Below the pieces are notes generated by a model. The model was given only the letters and a program-made list of their open reading frames with translations. It had not been told where the DNA came from and made no database searches. A stretch of 64,000 nt of DNA from Rhodococcus sp. IEGM 1409 (GTDB lineage Bacteria; Actinomycetota; Actinomycetes; Mycobacteriales; Mycobacteriaceae), in contig NZ_JASHKN010000012.1 in NCBI RefSeq assembly GCF_030056735.1, forward strand, positions 1 to 64,000. The letters run 5' to 3'. Position 1 is the first letter of the stretch; every line of letters starts with the position of its first letter. A program made the translations under genes and the position numbers. This document shows positions 1 to 8,834 of the stretch, piece after piece.

Positions 1-86
1 GAAGGTCATGACACATGAAAGTGTCCACGATGTCCTGACACTTCACACAACCGCCCGCGGTTGATAAAGGCGCACAGTCGTATGGT

Positions 87-470
87 GTGTGCGTGAAGAA
101 GTACGCACCATTCCTGCTGATCGACGCCATTCTTGTCATAATCTTCTGCGCGATAGGGCGCCGTACACACGAAGAAGCCAATGCGCTCGCCGGTCTGGCG
201 AAGACATCCTGGCCGTTCCTGACCGGCCTGGCGATCGGATGGGCCGCCACGTTCGCGCTGTACCGCGACAAGTTCAACGCCGTTCTCCTGCTTCCCACCG
301 GCATTGCCGTATGGCTCTCCACCGTCGTCATCGGCATGGTCCTGCGAGTGGTGAGCGGTCAAGGCACACAGTTAAGCTTCATCATCGTCGCGACTCTCGT
401 CCTCGGCGCGTTCCTGCTCGGCTGGCGTGCACTCGCGCCGCTGGTAGCGAGGATTCGCACCAAGTCGTAA
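87..470 (+). CDS. DUF3054 family membrane protein
   Basis: Small integral membrane protein of 127 residues with about four hydrophobic segments, matching the general shape of actinobacterial DUF3054 proteins (function unknown in the family). The reading frame opens with GTG at 87; a second GTG two codons later, directly before two lysines, is an equally possible start. A conserved-looking Trp-Pro pair (SWPFLTGLAIGW) sits in the second membrane segment, as I recall for this family. It stands alone, followed after 57 bases by the peptide transporter on the same strand, so co-transcription is possible. Nothing in the sequence hints at a substrate. Confidence 0.75.
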   Translation: MCVKKYAPFLLIDAILVIIFCAIGRRTHEEANALAGLAKTSWPFLTGLAIGWAATFALYRDKFNAVLLLPTGIAVWLSTVVIGMVLRVVSGQGTQLSFIIVATLVLGAFLLGWRALAPLVARIRTKS

Positions 471-527
471 CCAAATTCCACGGCTCGGAACCGCCCGAAA
501 TGCCCGAGGACGTAGGACACTTTTCGG

Positions 528-2000
528 ATGAGCAACACTACGGAGCCCGTCGAACGTAGCGAAAAGGAAGACCGGGGGTTCTTCGGCCAGCCGTTTGCGC
601 TGGCGAACCTTTTCGGCGTCGAGATGTGGGAGAGATTCTCCTTCTACGGGATGCAAGGCATCCTCATCTACTACCTGTATTACAGCGTCAGTGACGGCGG
701 CCTCGGTATCAGCCAGGCGGCAGCGACCAGCATCGTCGGCGCGTACGGCGGCACCGTCTACCTGTCGACGATTCTCGGCGCGTGGGTGGCCGACCGACTT
801 CTCGGCTCCGAGCGCACCCTCTTCTACAGCGCTTCGCTGGTGATGGCGGGCCACATCGCACTGTCGGTTCTTCCCGGCATGTGGGGTGTGGGTGTCGGCC
901 TGGTCATGGTCGCCTTCGGCAGTGGTGGTCTCAAGGCCAATGCGACCTCACTGGTCGGAGATCTCTATTCCGAAAAGGATGTCCGCCGCGACGCCGGATT
1001 CTCCATCTTCTACATGGGCATCAATATCGGCGGTCTTGTCGGTCCGCTGCTCACGGGTGCCGTCCAGGACGCCTGGGGATTCCACGCCGGTTTTGCACTC
1101 GCTGCCGTCGGCATGGCACTCGGTCTGATCCAGTACACGCTGGGCCGCAAGCATCTTCACGGGATCGGAGCCGAACCCGGCAACCCGTTGCCTGCGGACA
1201 AGCGCGCTCTCTACATCGGTATAGGCATTGCTGCGATCGTCGTCGTCGCGATCGCCTCCACCACCGGTTTGATCACGGCTGACAACATGTCCGACGTGGT
1301 CGTCGGACTCACGATCATCGCGTCCGTCGGCTACTTCCTCCTCATGCTCACCAGCAAGAAGGTGACCAAGGTCGAACGCAGTCGGGTCTTTGCGTTCATC
1401 CCGATGTTCATCGCGAGCGCGGCCTTCTGGTCGCTGTTTCAGCAGCAGTTCACCACCGTGCCGGTGATTTCCGACAAACTCCTCGACCGCAATCTCTTCG
1501 GTTGGGACTTCCCGCCGACGTGGGTGCAGTCGATCAACCCGGTGTTCATCATCATCTTTGCCGGTGTGTTTGCAGCAATGTGGACCAAACTCGGTGACCG
1601 TCAGCCGTCGTCGCCGATCAAGTTCGCGCTCGGTACCGGCACGATGGGTCTGGCGTTTTTGGCGTTCATCCCGATCACCGGTGGTGGACCGAACAGCGCA
1701 CCGCTCCTCGGTCTTGCCGGAGTGCTTCTGCTCTTCACCTTCGCGGAACTCTTCCTCTCCCCTGTCGGCCTTTCCCTTGCAACCAAACTCGCGCCCGAGC
1801 ATTTCCACACCCAGATGGTGGCGTTGTTCTTCCTGTCCGTTGCTTTGGGTTCTTCGATGGCAGGAACCTTGGCCGGTTACTTCGACATCGACGACAGTCG
1901 CCCGTTCTTCCTGATCATCGGTTTCTCGTCGATCGGAATCGGAGTGATTCTTGCTCTTGCCTCCCCGTGGATCAAGAAGCTGATGCAGGGCGTGAATTAG
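528..2000 (+). CDS. POT/PTR2 family proton-coupled peptide symporter
   Basis: Integral membrane protein of 490 residues that belongs to the proton-dependent oligopeptide transporter family (major facilitator superfamily), importing di- and tripeptides with protons. The family signature ExxERF is present at residues 32-37 (EMWERF) in the first membrane helix, followed by the FYG segment. About 12-14 hydrophobic helices are visible, with a loop rich in charged residues in the middle. Length is normal for bacterial members (about 490-500). The ATG at 528 lacks a strong ribosome binding site but fits the start of homologues. It may share a transcript with the DUF3054 gene upstream and converges with the TauE-like gene, only 6 bases apart. 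Confidence 0.9.
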   Translation: MSNTTEPVERSEKEDRGFFGQPFALANLFGVEMWERFSFYGMQGILIYYLYYSVSDGGLGISQAAATSIVGAYGGTVYLSTILGAWVADRLLGSERTLFYSASLVMAGHIALSVLPGMWGVGVGLVMVAFGSGGLKANATSLVGDLYSEKDVRRDAGFSIFYMGINIGGLVGPLLTGAVQDAWGFHAGFALAAVGMALGLIQYTLGRKHLHGIGAEPGNPLPADKRALYIGIGIAAIVVVAIASTTGLITADNMSDVVVGLTIIASVGYFLLMLTSKKVTKVERSRVFAFIPMFIASAAFWSLFQQQFTTVPVISDKLLDRNLFGWDFPPTWVQSINPVFIIIFAGVFAAMWTKLGDRQPSSPIKFALGTGTMGLAFLAFIPITGGGPNSAPLLGLAGVLLLFTFAELFLSPVGLSLATKLAPEHFHTQMVALFFLSVALGSSMAGTLAGYFDIDDSRPFFLIIGFSSIGIGVILALASPWIKKLMQGVN

Positions 2001-2006
2001 ACAGTC

Positions 2007-2744
2007 TCACTTCACCCACAACCACAGAGCCAGCACGAATCCCGCTATCGCTACTGCTACACGCAGTACCGATGGCGGGATTTTCTTGACGACGGGCGGC
2101 CCGCACCAGCCTCCGGCCAACGCGCCGAGCGCCATCGCCAACGCGGCCACCCAGTGCACCTGTCCGGAGAAGGCGAAGATGAGCGCAGCCACAAGATTGG
2201 CGATGCCGAGAAAGAAGCTCTTCAGGATCGTTGCACGCCAGACCGTTTCGGAGGTCAGGATGAGCGTCGCGGCCAGGAAGATGACGCCCGCACCGGCACC
2301 GAAATAGCCACCGTAGACCGCGACGGCAAACAGTGCTGCCGAGTAGATTCCGGGACGGTCACCGCCGCCGGCCAGCTCACGAATCTTCGGTTGCAGAAGC
2401 AGCGCGAGCGAGGCGAACACAACCATCGCGGGCACAACGGATTCGAACGAACCTTCCGGTGCCAACCACAGAATCAGGGCACCGACAATGCCGCCAGCTG
2501 CCGAATAGAGAGCCCAGCGAACAAGTTTCGGACCGGTGTCGGCAACTTCGCGTGACGAGTTCGCCAATGCTCCGACGCCGACGGCCACCAACGCAACGGT
2601 ATTGGTCATGTTCGCGCTGACCGGTGAGAGCCCGACGCTCAGCAGCGCCGGATACGAGACGATCGATGCAAGACCGGTGACAAAACCGACAAGACCGCTG
2701 AAGAATCCCGCTACGACGAGGAATAGGAAATCGAGCAGGTTCAC
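2007..2744 (-). CDS. TauE/SafE family sulfite/anion exporter-like permease
   Basis: Membrane protein of 245 residues with about eight hydrophobic segments, starting with GTG. The N-terminal segment (FLFLVVAGFFSGLVGFVTGLASIVSYPALL) has the Gly-rich first repeat typical of the TauE/SafE (DUF81) permeases, and a related Gly-rich segment recurs in the second half (YGGYFGAGAGVIF), which is the internal duplication known for this family. Members export sulfite, sulfoacetate or other small anions; the substrate here cannot be deduced. It lies in the same direction as the PBP-like lipoprotein genes, 30 bases downstream of the degenerate one, and could be read on their transcript. Confidence 0.85.
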   Translation of the reverse strand: MNLLDFLFLVVAGFFSGLVGFVTGLASIVSYPALLSVGLSPVSANMTNTVALVAVGVGALANSSREVADTGPKLVRWALYSAAGGIVGALILWLAPEGSFESVVPAMVVFASLALLLQPKIRELAGGGDRPGIYSAALFAVAVYGGYFGAGAGVIFLAATLILTSETVWRATILKSFFLGIANLVAALIFAFSGQVHWVAALAMALGALAGGWCGPPVVKKIPPSVLRVAVAIAGFVLALWLWVK

Positions 2745-2774
2745 GAACCAGGAATCTACTCGCGGTACCTGGTA

Positions 2775-4454
2775 CTACTTGTCGGCAGGCTTGCCGAGTT
2801 CCTGGAAGAGCTTGTCCGTCATCTGCATTGCTCGATCGCCGCCGTCGGCGTCTGCGACAAACACCGCGAACGCGAAGTCTCCGCGTGATCCGTAGAACCA
2901 GCGATCGTCACCGCTCGCCGCACCAGCCGCCATCATGTCCGGGTACCCGGCCAATCCGCCGGCCCCTCGCATGGCGTCGCGCAGACGATTGTTCACATCG
3001 CCGGGCAATGCCGTCGGGGCGACGTCGGCGGTAGCTGGTTGCCCGAAGACCATCATCGGAAGCGGGGCACTACCGCGAGCAATCGACGCCGCCAGCATCG
3101 CCATCCCGAACGGCGTCACTGTCGGCGCACCCGAGTTGTTGGACGTCTTGTTGGCCATGACGTTGTTCATCGCCTGGTCGACGCCGGGGCGGTTCGCGGC
3201 CAGCACTGCCGTCTGCTGATCGAGTCCCTGAATGTGGAAGCCGTTGCCGAGTCCGAGTTGCTGCCCGGTGTCGGCCAACTGCTCGGCTGACACCGCTCCG
3301 GGGTCGACGCCGTTCTGCATCGACGATGCGAGACGGACCAGATCGAGGGCGCCGCCGGCCGGGCGCAACCCGGTAAAGGCGATTGGCCCCTGTTCGATGG
3401 CCTGATTGTTCTGTGCTGCAGCCAGAATGGCGCCGTCCGACGGGCGGATCGCCACGATGGCCGCAGGAGTACCCGCACTGACGACGGCTTCGATCGCGGC
3501 AAGTTGAGCGTGCGAGTCGAGAGTCGCGGCGACGTCGGGGCCGGGAGGTCCCTGGAAGCCGGCTTGCTTGATCGGGAACCCGTTGGACTCGACCAGGTTG
3601 ACCGCCCAGCCGGCGGTGGCGTCGCGATTGGCCTGCCACACGGTCCGCAGCGGATCAAGCAACGGTGAGTTGATGCGACGGTCGGAGGCGATCAGCTTGG
3701 GTGTCTTGACCACGACAACGCCGGGGATCGCAAAATCGCTTTCCAGGTAGGCGTAGTCGGGATCGCGGAGCAGTACGGCGGTGACGGGCTTGCCGGGGTT
3801 GGCGGCGAGGTCGGCCAGCATCGACTCCGAGGTCACCAACGGTGCGACAGGTTCGAGGACCGTGGCGAGGCGACGAGTGGTGTCGACGGGGTCCGGCATG
3901 GTGGCGGGGTCGAGAGTGATCGCGTTGATGGTCTGCTCGTTCATGAGCAGGGTGCCCGTGCTGTCGACGACCTTCGGCGGCGCTGCGTCAGTGCGGGTGT
4001 ACGAGACGGTGCGACCGTTGCCGAGGTCGGGAACGAGGACCGACGGGTCCCAGGACACACGCCAGCCGACGGACAGATCGCGAATCTCACCCTGCGACTG
4101 GTAGCTCCAGTCCTTGCCTTCACCGAAGTTCCAGGAGGCGTCGAGGGTGAAGAGTCCGGAGTCGCTACCCAGATCCATAACTTGGGCGACGTCGAAGTCG
4201 GAGGACTTCGCGGCCAGCCCGTCGAACATCTGCTGGATCGACGGCCGCGCCGCGTTGGGGTACGACGTGAGCGCCGCGGCGGCTTCGGCGTCGTGGTTGT
4301 TGAGGGCGGTGACGAAGTCCTCCACCACCGAGGCGGCATCGGATTTCTTCTCTCCACCGATGACACACGACGCGAGCGCCACTGTCAGAACGACAGCAGT
4401 TATCGACGCAACGACATATTTTCCACGACGGTTGTGCTGTCCTCCGGGCCCCAT
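2775..4454 (-). CDS. Penicillin-binding-protein paralogue without catalytic motifs (pseudoenzyme lipoprotein)
   Basis: Lipoprotein of 559 residues, signal peptide with lipobox LASC (Cys30), an NTF2-like/MecA-N domain (about 35-155), a PBP dimerisation-type linker and a transpeptidase-like domain. It aligns along its length with the neighbouring 605-residue PBP. The aligned active-site motifs are gone: STFK becomes GALD (Gly368, Asp371), the block holding SCN is deleted (about 45 residues shorter there), and KTG becomes AAG (509-511). The frame is nevertheless open over the whole length, so this is not simple decay. The fold could serve as a binding or scaffolding partner of the active paralogue at the outer face of the membrane; that role is inference. 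It lies 107 bases downstream of that paralogue, same strand. Confidence 0.85.
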   Translation of the reverse strand: MGPGGQHNRRGKYVVASITAVVLTVALASCVIGGEKKSDAASVVEDFVTALNNHDAEAAAALTSYPNAARPSIQQMFDGLAAKSSDFDVAQVMDLGSDSGLFTLDASWNFGEGKDWSYQSQGEIRDLSVGWRVSWDPSVLVPDLGNGRTVSYTRTDAAPPKVVDSTGTLLMNEQTINAITLDPATMPDPVDTTRRLATVLEPVAPLVTSESMLADLAANPGKPVTAVLLRDPDYAYLESDFAIPGVVVVKTPKLIASDRRINSPLLDPLRTVWQANRDATAGWAVNLVESNGFPIKQAGFQGPPGPDVAATLDSHAQLAAIEAVVSAGTPAAIVAIRPSDGAILAAAQNNQAIEQGPIAFTGLRPAGGALDLVRLASSMQNGVDPGAVSAEQLADTGQQLGLGNGFHIQGLDQQTAVLAANRPGVDQAMNNVMANKTSNNSGAPTVTPFGMAMLAASIARGSAPLPMMVFGQPATADVAPTALPGDVNNRLRDAMRGAGGLAGYPDMMAAGAASGDDRWFYGSRGDFAFAVFVADADGGDRAMQMTDKLFQELGKPADK

Positions 4455-4561
4455 GCATGTAACTCTTTACTTCTGTCACATGAGTAACAAGCACGGGATG
4501 CCTACGAACGTGTCACGGTTGAGCTACGACGGCGTGATCCAACTGCAACGGAAAACAGGTT

Positions 4562-6379
4562 TCAGCGCAGGAAAGTACCCGCTACCTGCACTGCAGGCGA
4601 AGAGCTGTCCGCGCCGGCGATGAATACTGCAAATGCGAGATCGCCCTTGATTCCGACAAACCACCCATGTGCTGGGCCGCCCTCGGTTTCGGCTGTACCG
4701 GTCTTGCCGAGAAGCCCCGAAATGTCCTGCAACGACGTCGCCGTACCGCCCGTGACGGTTTCGCGCATCATCACCCGCAACTGTTCGGTCACTTCCGCGG
4801 GAGCAGGTGCGACCGTCTGATCCGCCACGCCTGCCTGTCCCTTGACCAACATCGGCGCCGGCGTCGTTCCGTTGGCGATCGAGGCCGCCACCAGAGCCAT
4901 CCCGAAAGGCGTGGCGGTCACGGTGCCCTGTCCGATCGCGGACTCGACGCGTTCAGCGGGAGTGTTCGCGTCGGGGACGTTGCCCGTCACGGTCGTGAGC
5001 CCGGGGGTGACGTAGTCGACGCCGAGCCCGAACTGCAATCCCGCGTTGTGCAGGGCGTCCGCGGGCAGACCGACGGCCATCCTCGCCATGGTGGTGTTGC
5101 ACGACTTCGCGAATGCGGTGTGCAGCGGGACAGATCCGAGGTCGAACTCGTCGTCGTTGGGGATCTGACGCCCTTCGATGTTCTCGGTGCCCGGGCACGG
5201 CAGAACTGTGTCCGGTGTAGCGACGCCGGCTTGCAGGGCCGCGGACGTCGTCACGGTCTTGAACGTCGATCCTGGTGGGTACAGGCCGGTCAACGCGATC
5301 GGGCCCTGCGCGTCGGCGGGGGCGTTCTGGGCCACCGCCAACACCGCTCCGGTTGACGGCTGCAGCGCAACGATCGCCGCCTGTTGCGTCACCCCGGCCA
5401 GTGCGTTCTCGGCCGCGAGTTGCAGCGGTCGGTCGATGGTCGTCGCGATATTCGGAGCAACAGGCCCGTCTTGGCCGGCGACGGTGGTCACGGTTCCATT
5501 CTGCTTCACCTGCTGTACCGCCCAGCCTGCGGATTTGTCCTGCCCCTCCTGCCAGAGATCTGACAGCCCGCTGAACGCCGGCGACGCCAACGCTTTGTCC
5601 ACCGAGAGCAACCGCGCTTGCGGCGCCAAGCTCACTCCGGGAATCGCCGCCAACCGCTCTTCGATGGGTGCAAGATCCTCGGCACGCAAAGTGATTGCGG
5701 TGACCGGCTTCCCGCTTGCCGACGCAAGATCACCGCTCAGAGATGCCGCCGTGATCGTCGGAGCGACGGGCGAGAGCAGTGCCGCCACCGCGGCTGTGTC
5801 TACCGGGGGAACCGCAGCGGAATCGAGATTGACCAGCGTCACTACCTGCTGCTCCATGATCGGCTGACCCGCCGCGTCCAGCACCGACGGCGGCGCGCCG
5901 GTGGTGGGTGTGTAACGCAGCGTGGTCGAGGCGGTCAGGTCCGGAGCGAGCAGCGCCGGGTCCCACTGGATCAGCCAGTTGTCACCGCTTTTCGACGCGT
6001 TTCCCTGCGTCGAGTAGTTCCAGTCCTGACCTTCGCCGAACTTCCACGCCGCGTCGAGTGTGAATGTTCCTGCGGAATCTCCGGACTCGGCGGCGTCGGA
6101 GACGGTGAAGGTTCCCTCGTCCTTGCCGAGTCCGTCGATCAGAGCCGAAATCGCAGTCGACGCCGCCGCCGGGTCGGTGGTGAGGGCTGCCGCCGCTTGC
6201 ACGTCATCCGCTGTGAGCGCGGACGCAAACTCCTCTGCTACTGATTTCGGCTGGTCAGGGCCAGAACTGCACGCAACTACGGATCCTGCCGCCAATACCC
6301 CCAGAGCCACGGCAGCCACGGGACGACGGAAAGTTCGGAAGCTCTGGCGAGCGTGTGAAAGGCGCACGACTTCGATCAT
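4562..6379 (-). CDS. Class B penicillin-binding lipoprotein, D,D-transpeptidase
   Basis: Peptidoglycan cross-linking transpeptidase of 605 residues, anchored outside the membrane. It has a signal peptide with lipobox ending at Cys37 (SVVAC), an NTF2-like MecA-N domain (about 42-155), a dimerisation domain, and a transpeptidase domain with all three motifs: STFK (Ser371, Lys374), SCN (426-428) and KTG (559-561). This architecture matches the mycobacterial PBP-lipo type (Rv2864c of M. tuberculosis), a low-affinity class B enzyme linked to beta-lactam response. A run of nearly identical alignment with the downstream paralogue shows that the pair arose by tandem duplication. The start used gives a normal basic N-terminus; no closer ribosome site argues for an internal start. 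Confidence 0.9.
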   Translation of the reverse strand: MIEVVRLSHARQSFRTFRRPVAAVALGVLAAGSVVACSSGPDQPKSVAEEFASALTADDVQAAAALTTDPAAASTAISALIDGLGKDEGTFTVSDAAESGDSAGTFTLDAAWKFGEGQDWNYSTQGNASKSGDNWLIQWDPALLAPDLTASTTLRYTPTTGAPPSVLDAAGQPIMEQQVVTLVNLDSAAVPPVDTAAVAALLSPVAPTITAASLSGDLASASGKPVTAITLRAEDLAPIEERLAAIPGVSLAPQARLLSVDKALASPAFSGLSDLWQEGQDKSAGWAVQQVKQNGTVTTVAGQDGPVAPNIATTIDRPLQLAAENALAGVTQQAAIVALQPSTGAVLAVAQNAPADAQGPIALTGLYPPGSTFKTVTTSAALQAGVATPDTVLPCPGTENIEGRQIPNDDEFDLGSVPLHTAFAKSCNTTMARMAVGLPADALHNAGLQFGLGVDYVTPGLTTVTGNVPDANTPAERVESAIGQGTVTATPFGMALVAASIANGTTPAPMLVKGQAGVADQTVAPAPAEVTEQLRVMMRETVTGGTATSLQDISGLLGKTGTAETEGGPAHGWFVGIKGDLAFAVFIAGADSSSPAVQVAGTFLR

Positions 6380-6475
6380 GCCCGAATTTGTGGCGCTCGT
6401 TCGACTATGGGTGTAATCATGTAATCAGTGCAATACACGCACGTCAGACTCCACCAGCATTCCGAGGAGAACGTC

Positions 6476-7030
6476 ATGAAGAACTCACAAGGCTCCGGCG
6501 ACCGCAGGTTCGGCCGTCCCGGAGGTTGGCAACAAGCATCGGTTCCCGACGCGAGTGATGCGTCCGACTGGTTTGCCGGTCGACTTCCCGACGATTGGTT
6601 CACCGGCACCGCCGACGTACAGGTCGACCGCGAAGAAATCGTGGTGATCGGTGAACTCCCGGCAGTCGACGGTGGCGAGGCAGCCACGGACGGAAGGATC
6701 TCGCGCTTTCGCGAAACCACGCGCGCCGACCGGATGCGCATCGCCGACGAGGCCGAGGCACGTTACGGACGCAAGGTCGCCTGGGGCGTACGCCTGGATG
6801 AAAAGACTGTCCTGTTCACACATCTCGCGGTTCCGGTGATGACACGACTTCGCCAACCCGAACGCAAGGTCCTCGACACTCTGGTGGACGCGGGTGTTGC
6901 TCGTTCGCGAGCGGATGCACTCATGTGGACAGTCCGGTTGGCGGGCAAGCACAGCGAACAGTGGCTCACTGAACTCCGCGAAGCGATGTCGAAGGTCGAC
7001 GATCTCAGATCCGAAGGCCCGAAGATCTGA
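6476..7030 (+). CDS. Conserved hypothetical protein, 184 aa
   Basis: Protein of 184 residues that I do not recognise with confidence. The ATG at 6476 is chosen because a strong ribosome site GAGGAG lies 6 bases upstream; a longer frame extends to 6428 without one. The N-terminal 40 residues are polar and Gly/Trp-rich and look disordered. The middle (VDREEIVVIGELP) has alternating hydrophobic residues suggesting beta strands, followed by a mixed helical part with Arg/Glu repeats and a C-terminal helix pair containing SRADALMWTVRLAGKHSEQW, which resembles short soluble regulators found beside actinobacterial membrane genes. It is soluble with no signal peptide. It is divergent from the PBP gene and precedes the ABC-F gene. 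Confidence 0.65.
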   Translation: MKNSQGSGDRRFGRPGGWQQASVPDASDASDWFAGRLPDDWFTGTADVQVDREEIVVIGELPAVDGGEAATDGRISRFRETTRADRMRIADEAEARYGRKVAWGVRLDEKTVLFTHLAVPVMTRLRQPERKVLDTLVDAGVARSRADALMWTVRLAGKHSEQWLTELREAMSKVDDLRSEGPKI

Positions 7031-7071
7031 GGACCGAACACTGGCGAGACCGACAGCACACGATAATTCGA

Positions 7072-7101
7072 TTGCGCGGGATCGTTCGAATGTTCTAACC
7101 T
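7072..7101 (+). promoter_or_regulatory. Candidate promoter of the ABC-F gene with AT-rich upstream element
   Basis: TTGCGC at 7072-7077 and TAACCT at 7096-7101 are spaced by 18 bases. An AT-rich patch (ATAATTCGA) sits immediately upstream of the -35 element, which is how WhiB7-activated promoters of antibiotic-response genes look in mycobacteria and relatives. The predicted start of transcription is about 125 bases before the ATG, leaving a long leader. Element choice is by eye and the WhiB7 link is inference. Confidence 0.35.
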
Positions 7102-7145
7102 GGAACACGAATCATTCCCGACAGAACAGGAAACGGGCCGTTGCT

Positions 7146-7155
7146 CCTCTAGAGG
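7146..7155. promoter_or_regulatory. 10-bp perfect palindrome in the ABC-F leader
   Basis: CCTCTAGAGG reads the same on both strands. It lies in the 5' leader of the ABC-F gene, overlapping a possible three-codon reading frame (TTG CTC CTC TAG at 7141-7152) that follows an AGGAAA sequence. It could be an operator, or part of an attenuator; neither is shown by the sequence alone. Confidence 0.25.
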
Positions 7156-7232
7156 TTCATTACGCGAAGGCACTCGCACCCATCAGCAGTTGCTGAGCCG
7201 GGCGCACAGTCCAAGCACCCTCTGGAGTAAAC

Positions 7233-8834
7233 ATGACCCAATCCCATTCTTCTCTGTCGCTCTCGGATCTCACCTTTATCTGGCCGGACGGCGAATCAGT
7301 CTTTGCCCGCACGAATTTTGTATTCCCCAGTGGCCGTGTCGGTCTCGTGGGGCTGAACGGATCGGGAAAGTCGACTCTACTGCGATTGATCGCGGGAGAG
7401 CTCTCTCCTGAATCCGGATCCGTGACCGCTTCCGGCGAGGTCGGCTACCTCCGTCAGGACATCACACTCGATCCGAGCGTTCGGGTGGATGACATCCTTG
7501 GTATCCACGAACTCCGAAATGCACTGCACCGCATCGAAACCGGCAACGGTGCGGTGTCCGATTTCGTGCTCGTGGACAACAACTGGGACATCGAGGAGCG
7601 CGCACTCTCCACGCTGCATCGACTCGGCCTCGAGAAGGTAGTTCCGGATACGGCAGCACTGGGCCGAACTGTCGGCACCCTCTCCGGCGGGGAGACCGTA
7701 CTGCTCGGCCTGACCGCAACGCTACTGAGGAATCCGCAGGTACTGCTCCTCGACGAGCCGACCAACAACCTGGACCGCGACGCTCGATCACGGGTTCATG
7801 CTGCAGTCCAACAGTTTCCGGGAACTGTACTGATCGTCAGCCACGACCGGGAACTGCTCGATACCGCCGAGTACACGGTCGAACTACGTCGCGGCGATCT
7901 ACGCGTGTTCGGCGGCAATTACTCGCACTACCAGGACGTCGTGACCGCAGAGCAGGAAAACGCACTCGCCACGGTTCGCGACGCCAAGGCCGATCTGGCG
8001 AAGCAGAGCCGCGAGCTGATCGACGCTCGAACAAAACTGGACCGACGTAAACGCTATGGGCAGAAGATGTTCGAGAACAAGCGGATGCCGCCGATTATCG
8101 CGCAGACACGAAAACGCCAGGCCCAAGTTTCGGCCGGAAAGCTGGCCACGGGCCACATCGGGAAGGTGGACGAGGCCAAGTCCGCCCTGTCGGAGGCAGA
8201 GGAACTCCTTCGAGACGATCGCGAGATTCGCCTGGATCTTCCTGCTACAGAGGTTCATCCGGGGCAGCAGGTTGCGCGGCTCGACGAGGTGACGTTGCGA
8301 AGTGGCCAAGTAGTATCGCTTCAGATCACCGGGCCGGAGCGGATCGCGATAGTGGGACGCAACGGAATCGGCAAGACGACGTTGCTCGACGCAATCGCTG
8401 CGTCGACCCCGTTCGTGGCCTCTCGTGCGCTCCCCCAACGTCTCGACGTGTTCGACGAGGATCTTTCGGTGGCAGACAACGTCGCTCTGGCCGCACCACA
8501 CGCAACAACCGAGGAAATTCGCGGGCAGTTGGCACGGTTCCTTTTCCGGGGAACGGATTCCGACGTAGTGGCGTCCGCTCTCTCGGGCGGAGAACGGCTA
8601 CGCGCGGCGTTGGCCACGATCCTTCTGGCCGAACCCGCCCCCCAGTTGCTTCTGCTCGACGAGCCGACAAACAACCTGGACCTACCGAGTCTCGCTCACC
8701 TCACGCAGGCACTGTCGGATTTCCACGGCGCCATGGTGGTGGTGAGTCACGATCTGCCGTTCCTGCGCGACATCAGAATAACGCGGTGGATCAGCATGGA
8801 TGAAGATGGTATTCAGGACATCGATCCCGAGTGA
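7233..8834 (+). CDS. ABC-F family ATPase, probable ribosome-protection/translation factor
   Basis: Soluble protein of 533 residues with two ATP-binding cassettes and no membrane segment, which defines the ABC-F class. Cassette 1 has Walker A GLNGSGKST, signature LSGGE and Walker B LLLDEPTNNLD; cassette 2 has GRNGIGKTT, LSGGERLRAA and LLLLDEPTNNLD. The linker between them (about residues 230-330) is rich in Lys, Arg and Gln, as in factors that enter the ribosomal tRNA sites. ABC-F proteins either protect ribosomes from macrolide, lincosamide or streptogramin antibiotics or act as housekeeping factors; size and context resemble the mycobacterial Rv1473 type, which belongs to the WhiB7 regulon. 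CTGGAG lies just before the ATG. A hydrolase gene begins at the base after its stop codon. Confidence 0.88.
   Translation: MTQSHSSLSLSDLTFIWPDGESVFARTNFVFPSGRVGLVGLNGSGKSTLLRLIAGELSPESGSVTASGEVGYLRQDITLDPSVRVDDILGIHELRNALHRIETGNGAVSDFVLVDNNWDIEERALSTLHRLGLEKVVPDTAALGRTVGTLSGGETVLLGLTATLLRNPQVLLLDEPTNNLDRDARSRVHAAVQQFPGTVLIVSHDRELLDTAEYTVELRRGDLRVFGGNYSHYQDVVTAEQENALATVRDAKADLAKQSRELIDARTKLDRRKRYGQKMFENKRMPPIIAQTRKRQAQVSAGKLATGHIGKVDEAKSALSEAEELLRDDREIRLDLPATEVHPGQQVARLDEVTLRSGQVVSLQITGPERIAIVGRNGIGKTTLLDAIAASTPFVASRALPQRLDVFDEDLSVADNVALAAPHATTEEIRGQLARFLFRGTDSDVVASALSGGERLRAALATILLAEPAPQLLLLDEPTNNLDLPSLAHLTQALSDFHGAMVVVSHDLPFLRDIRITRWISMDEDGIQDIDPE

Noticed and set aside
1..86. GACAC ... GTGTC small inverted repeats at the left edge
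   Set aside because: Five-base arms only; too short to support as a site without upstream context.
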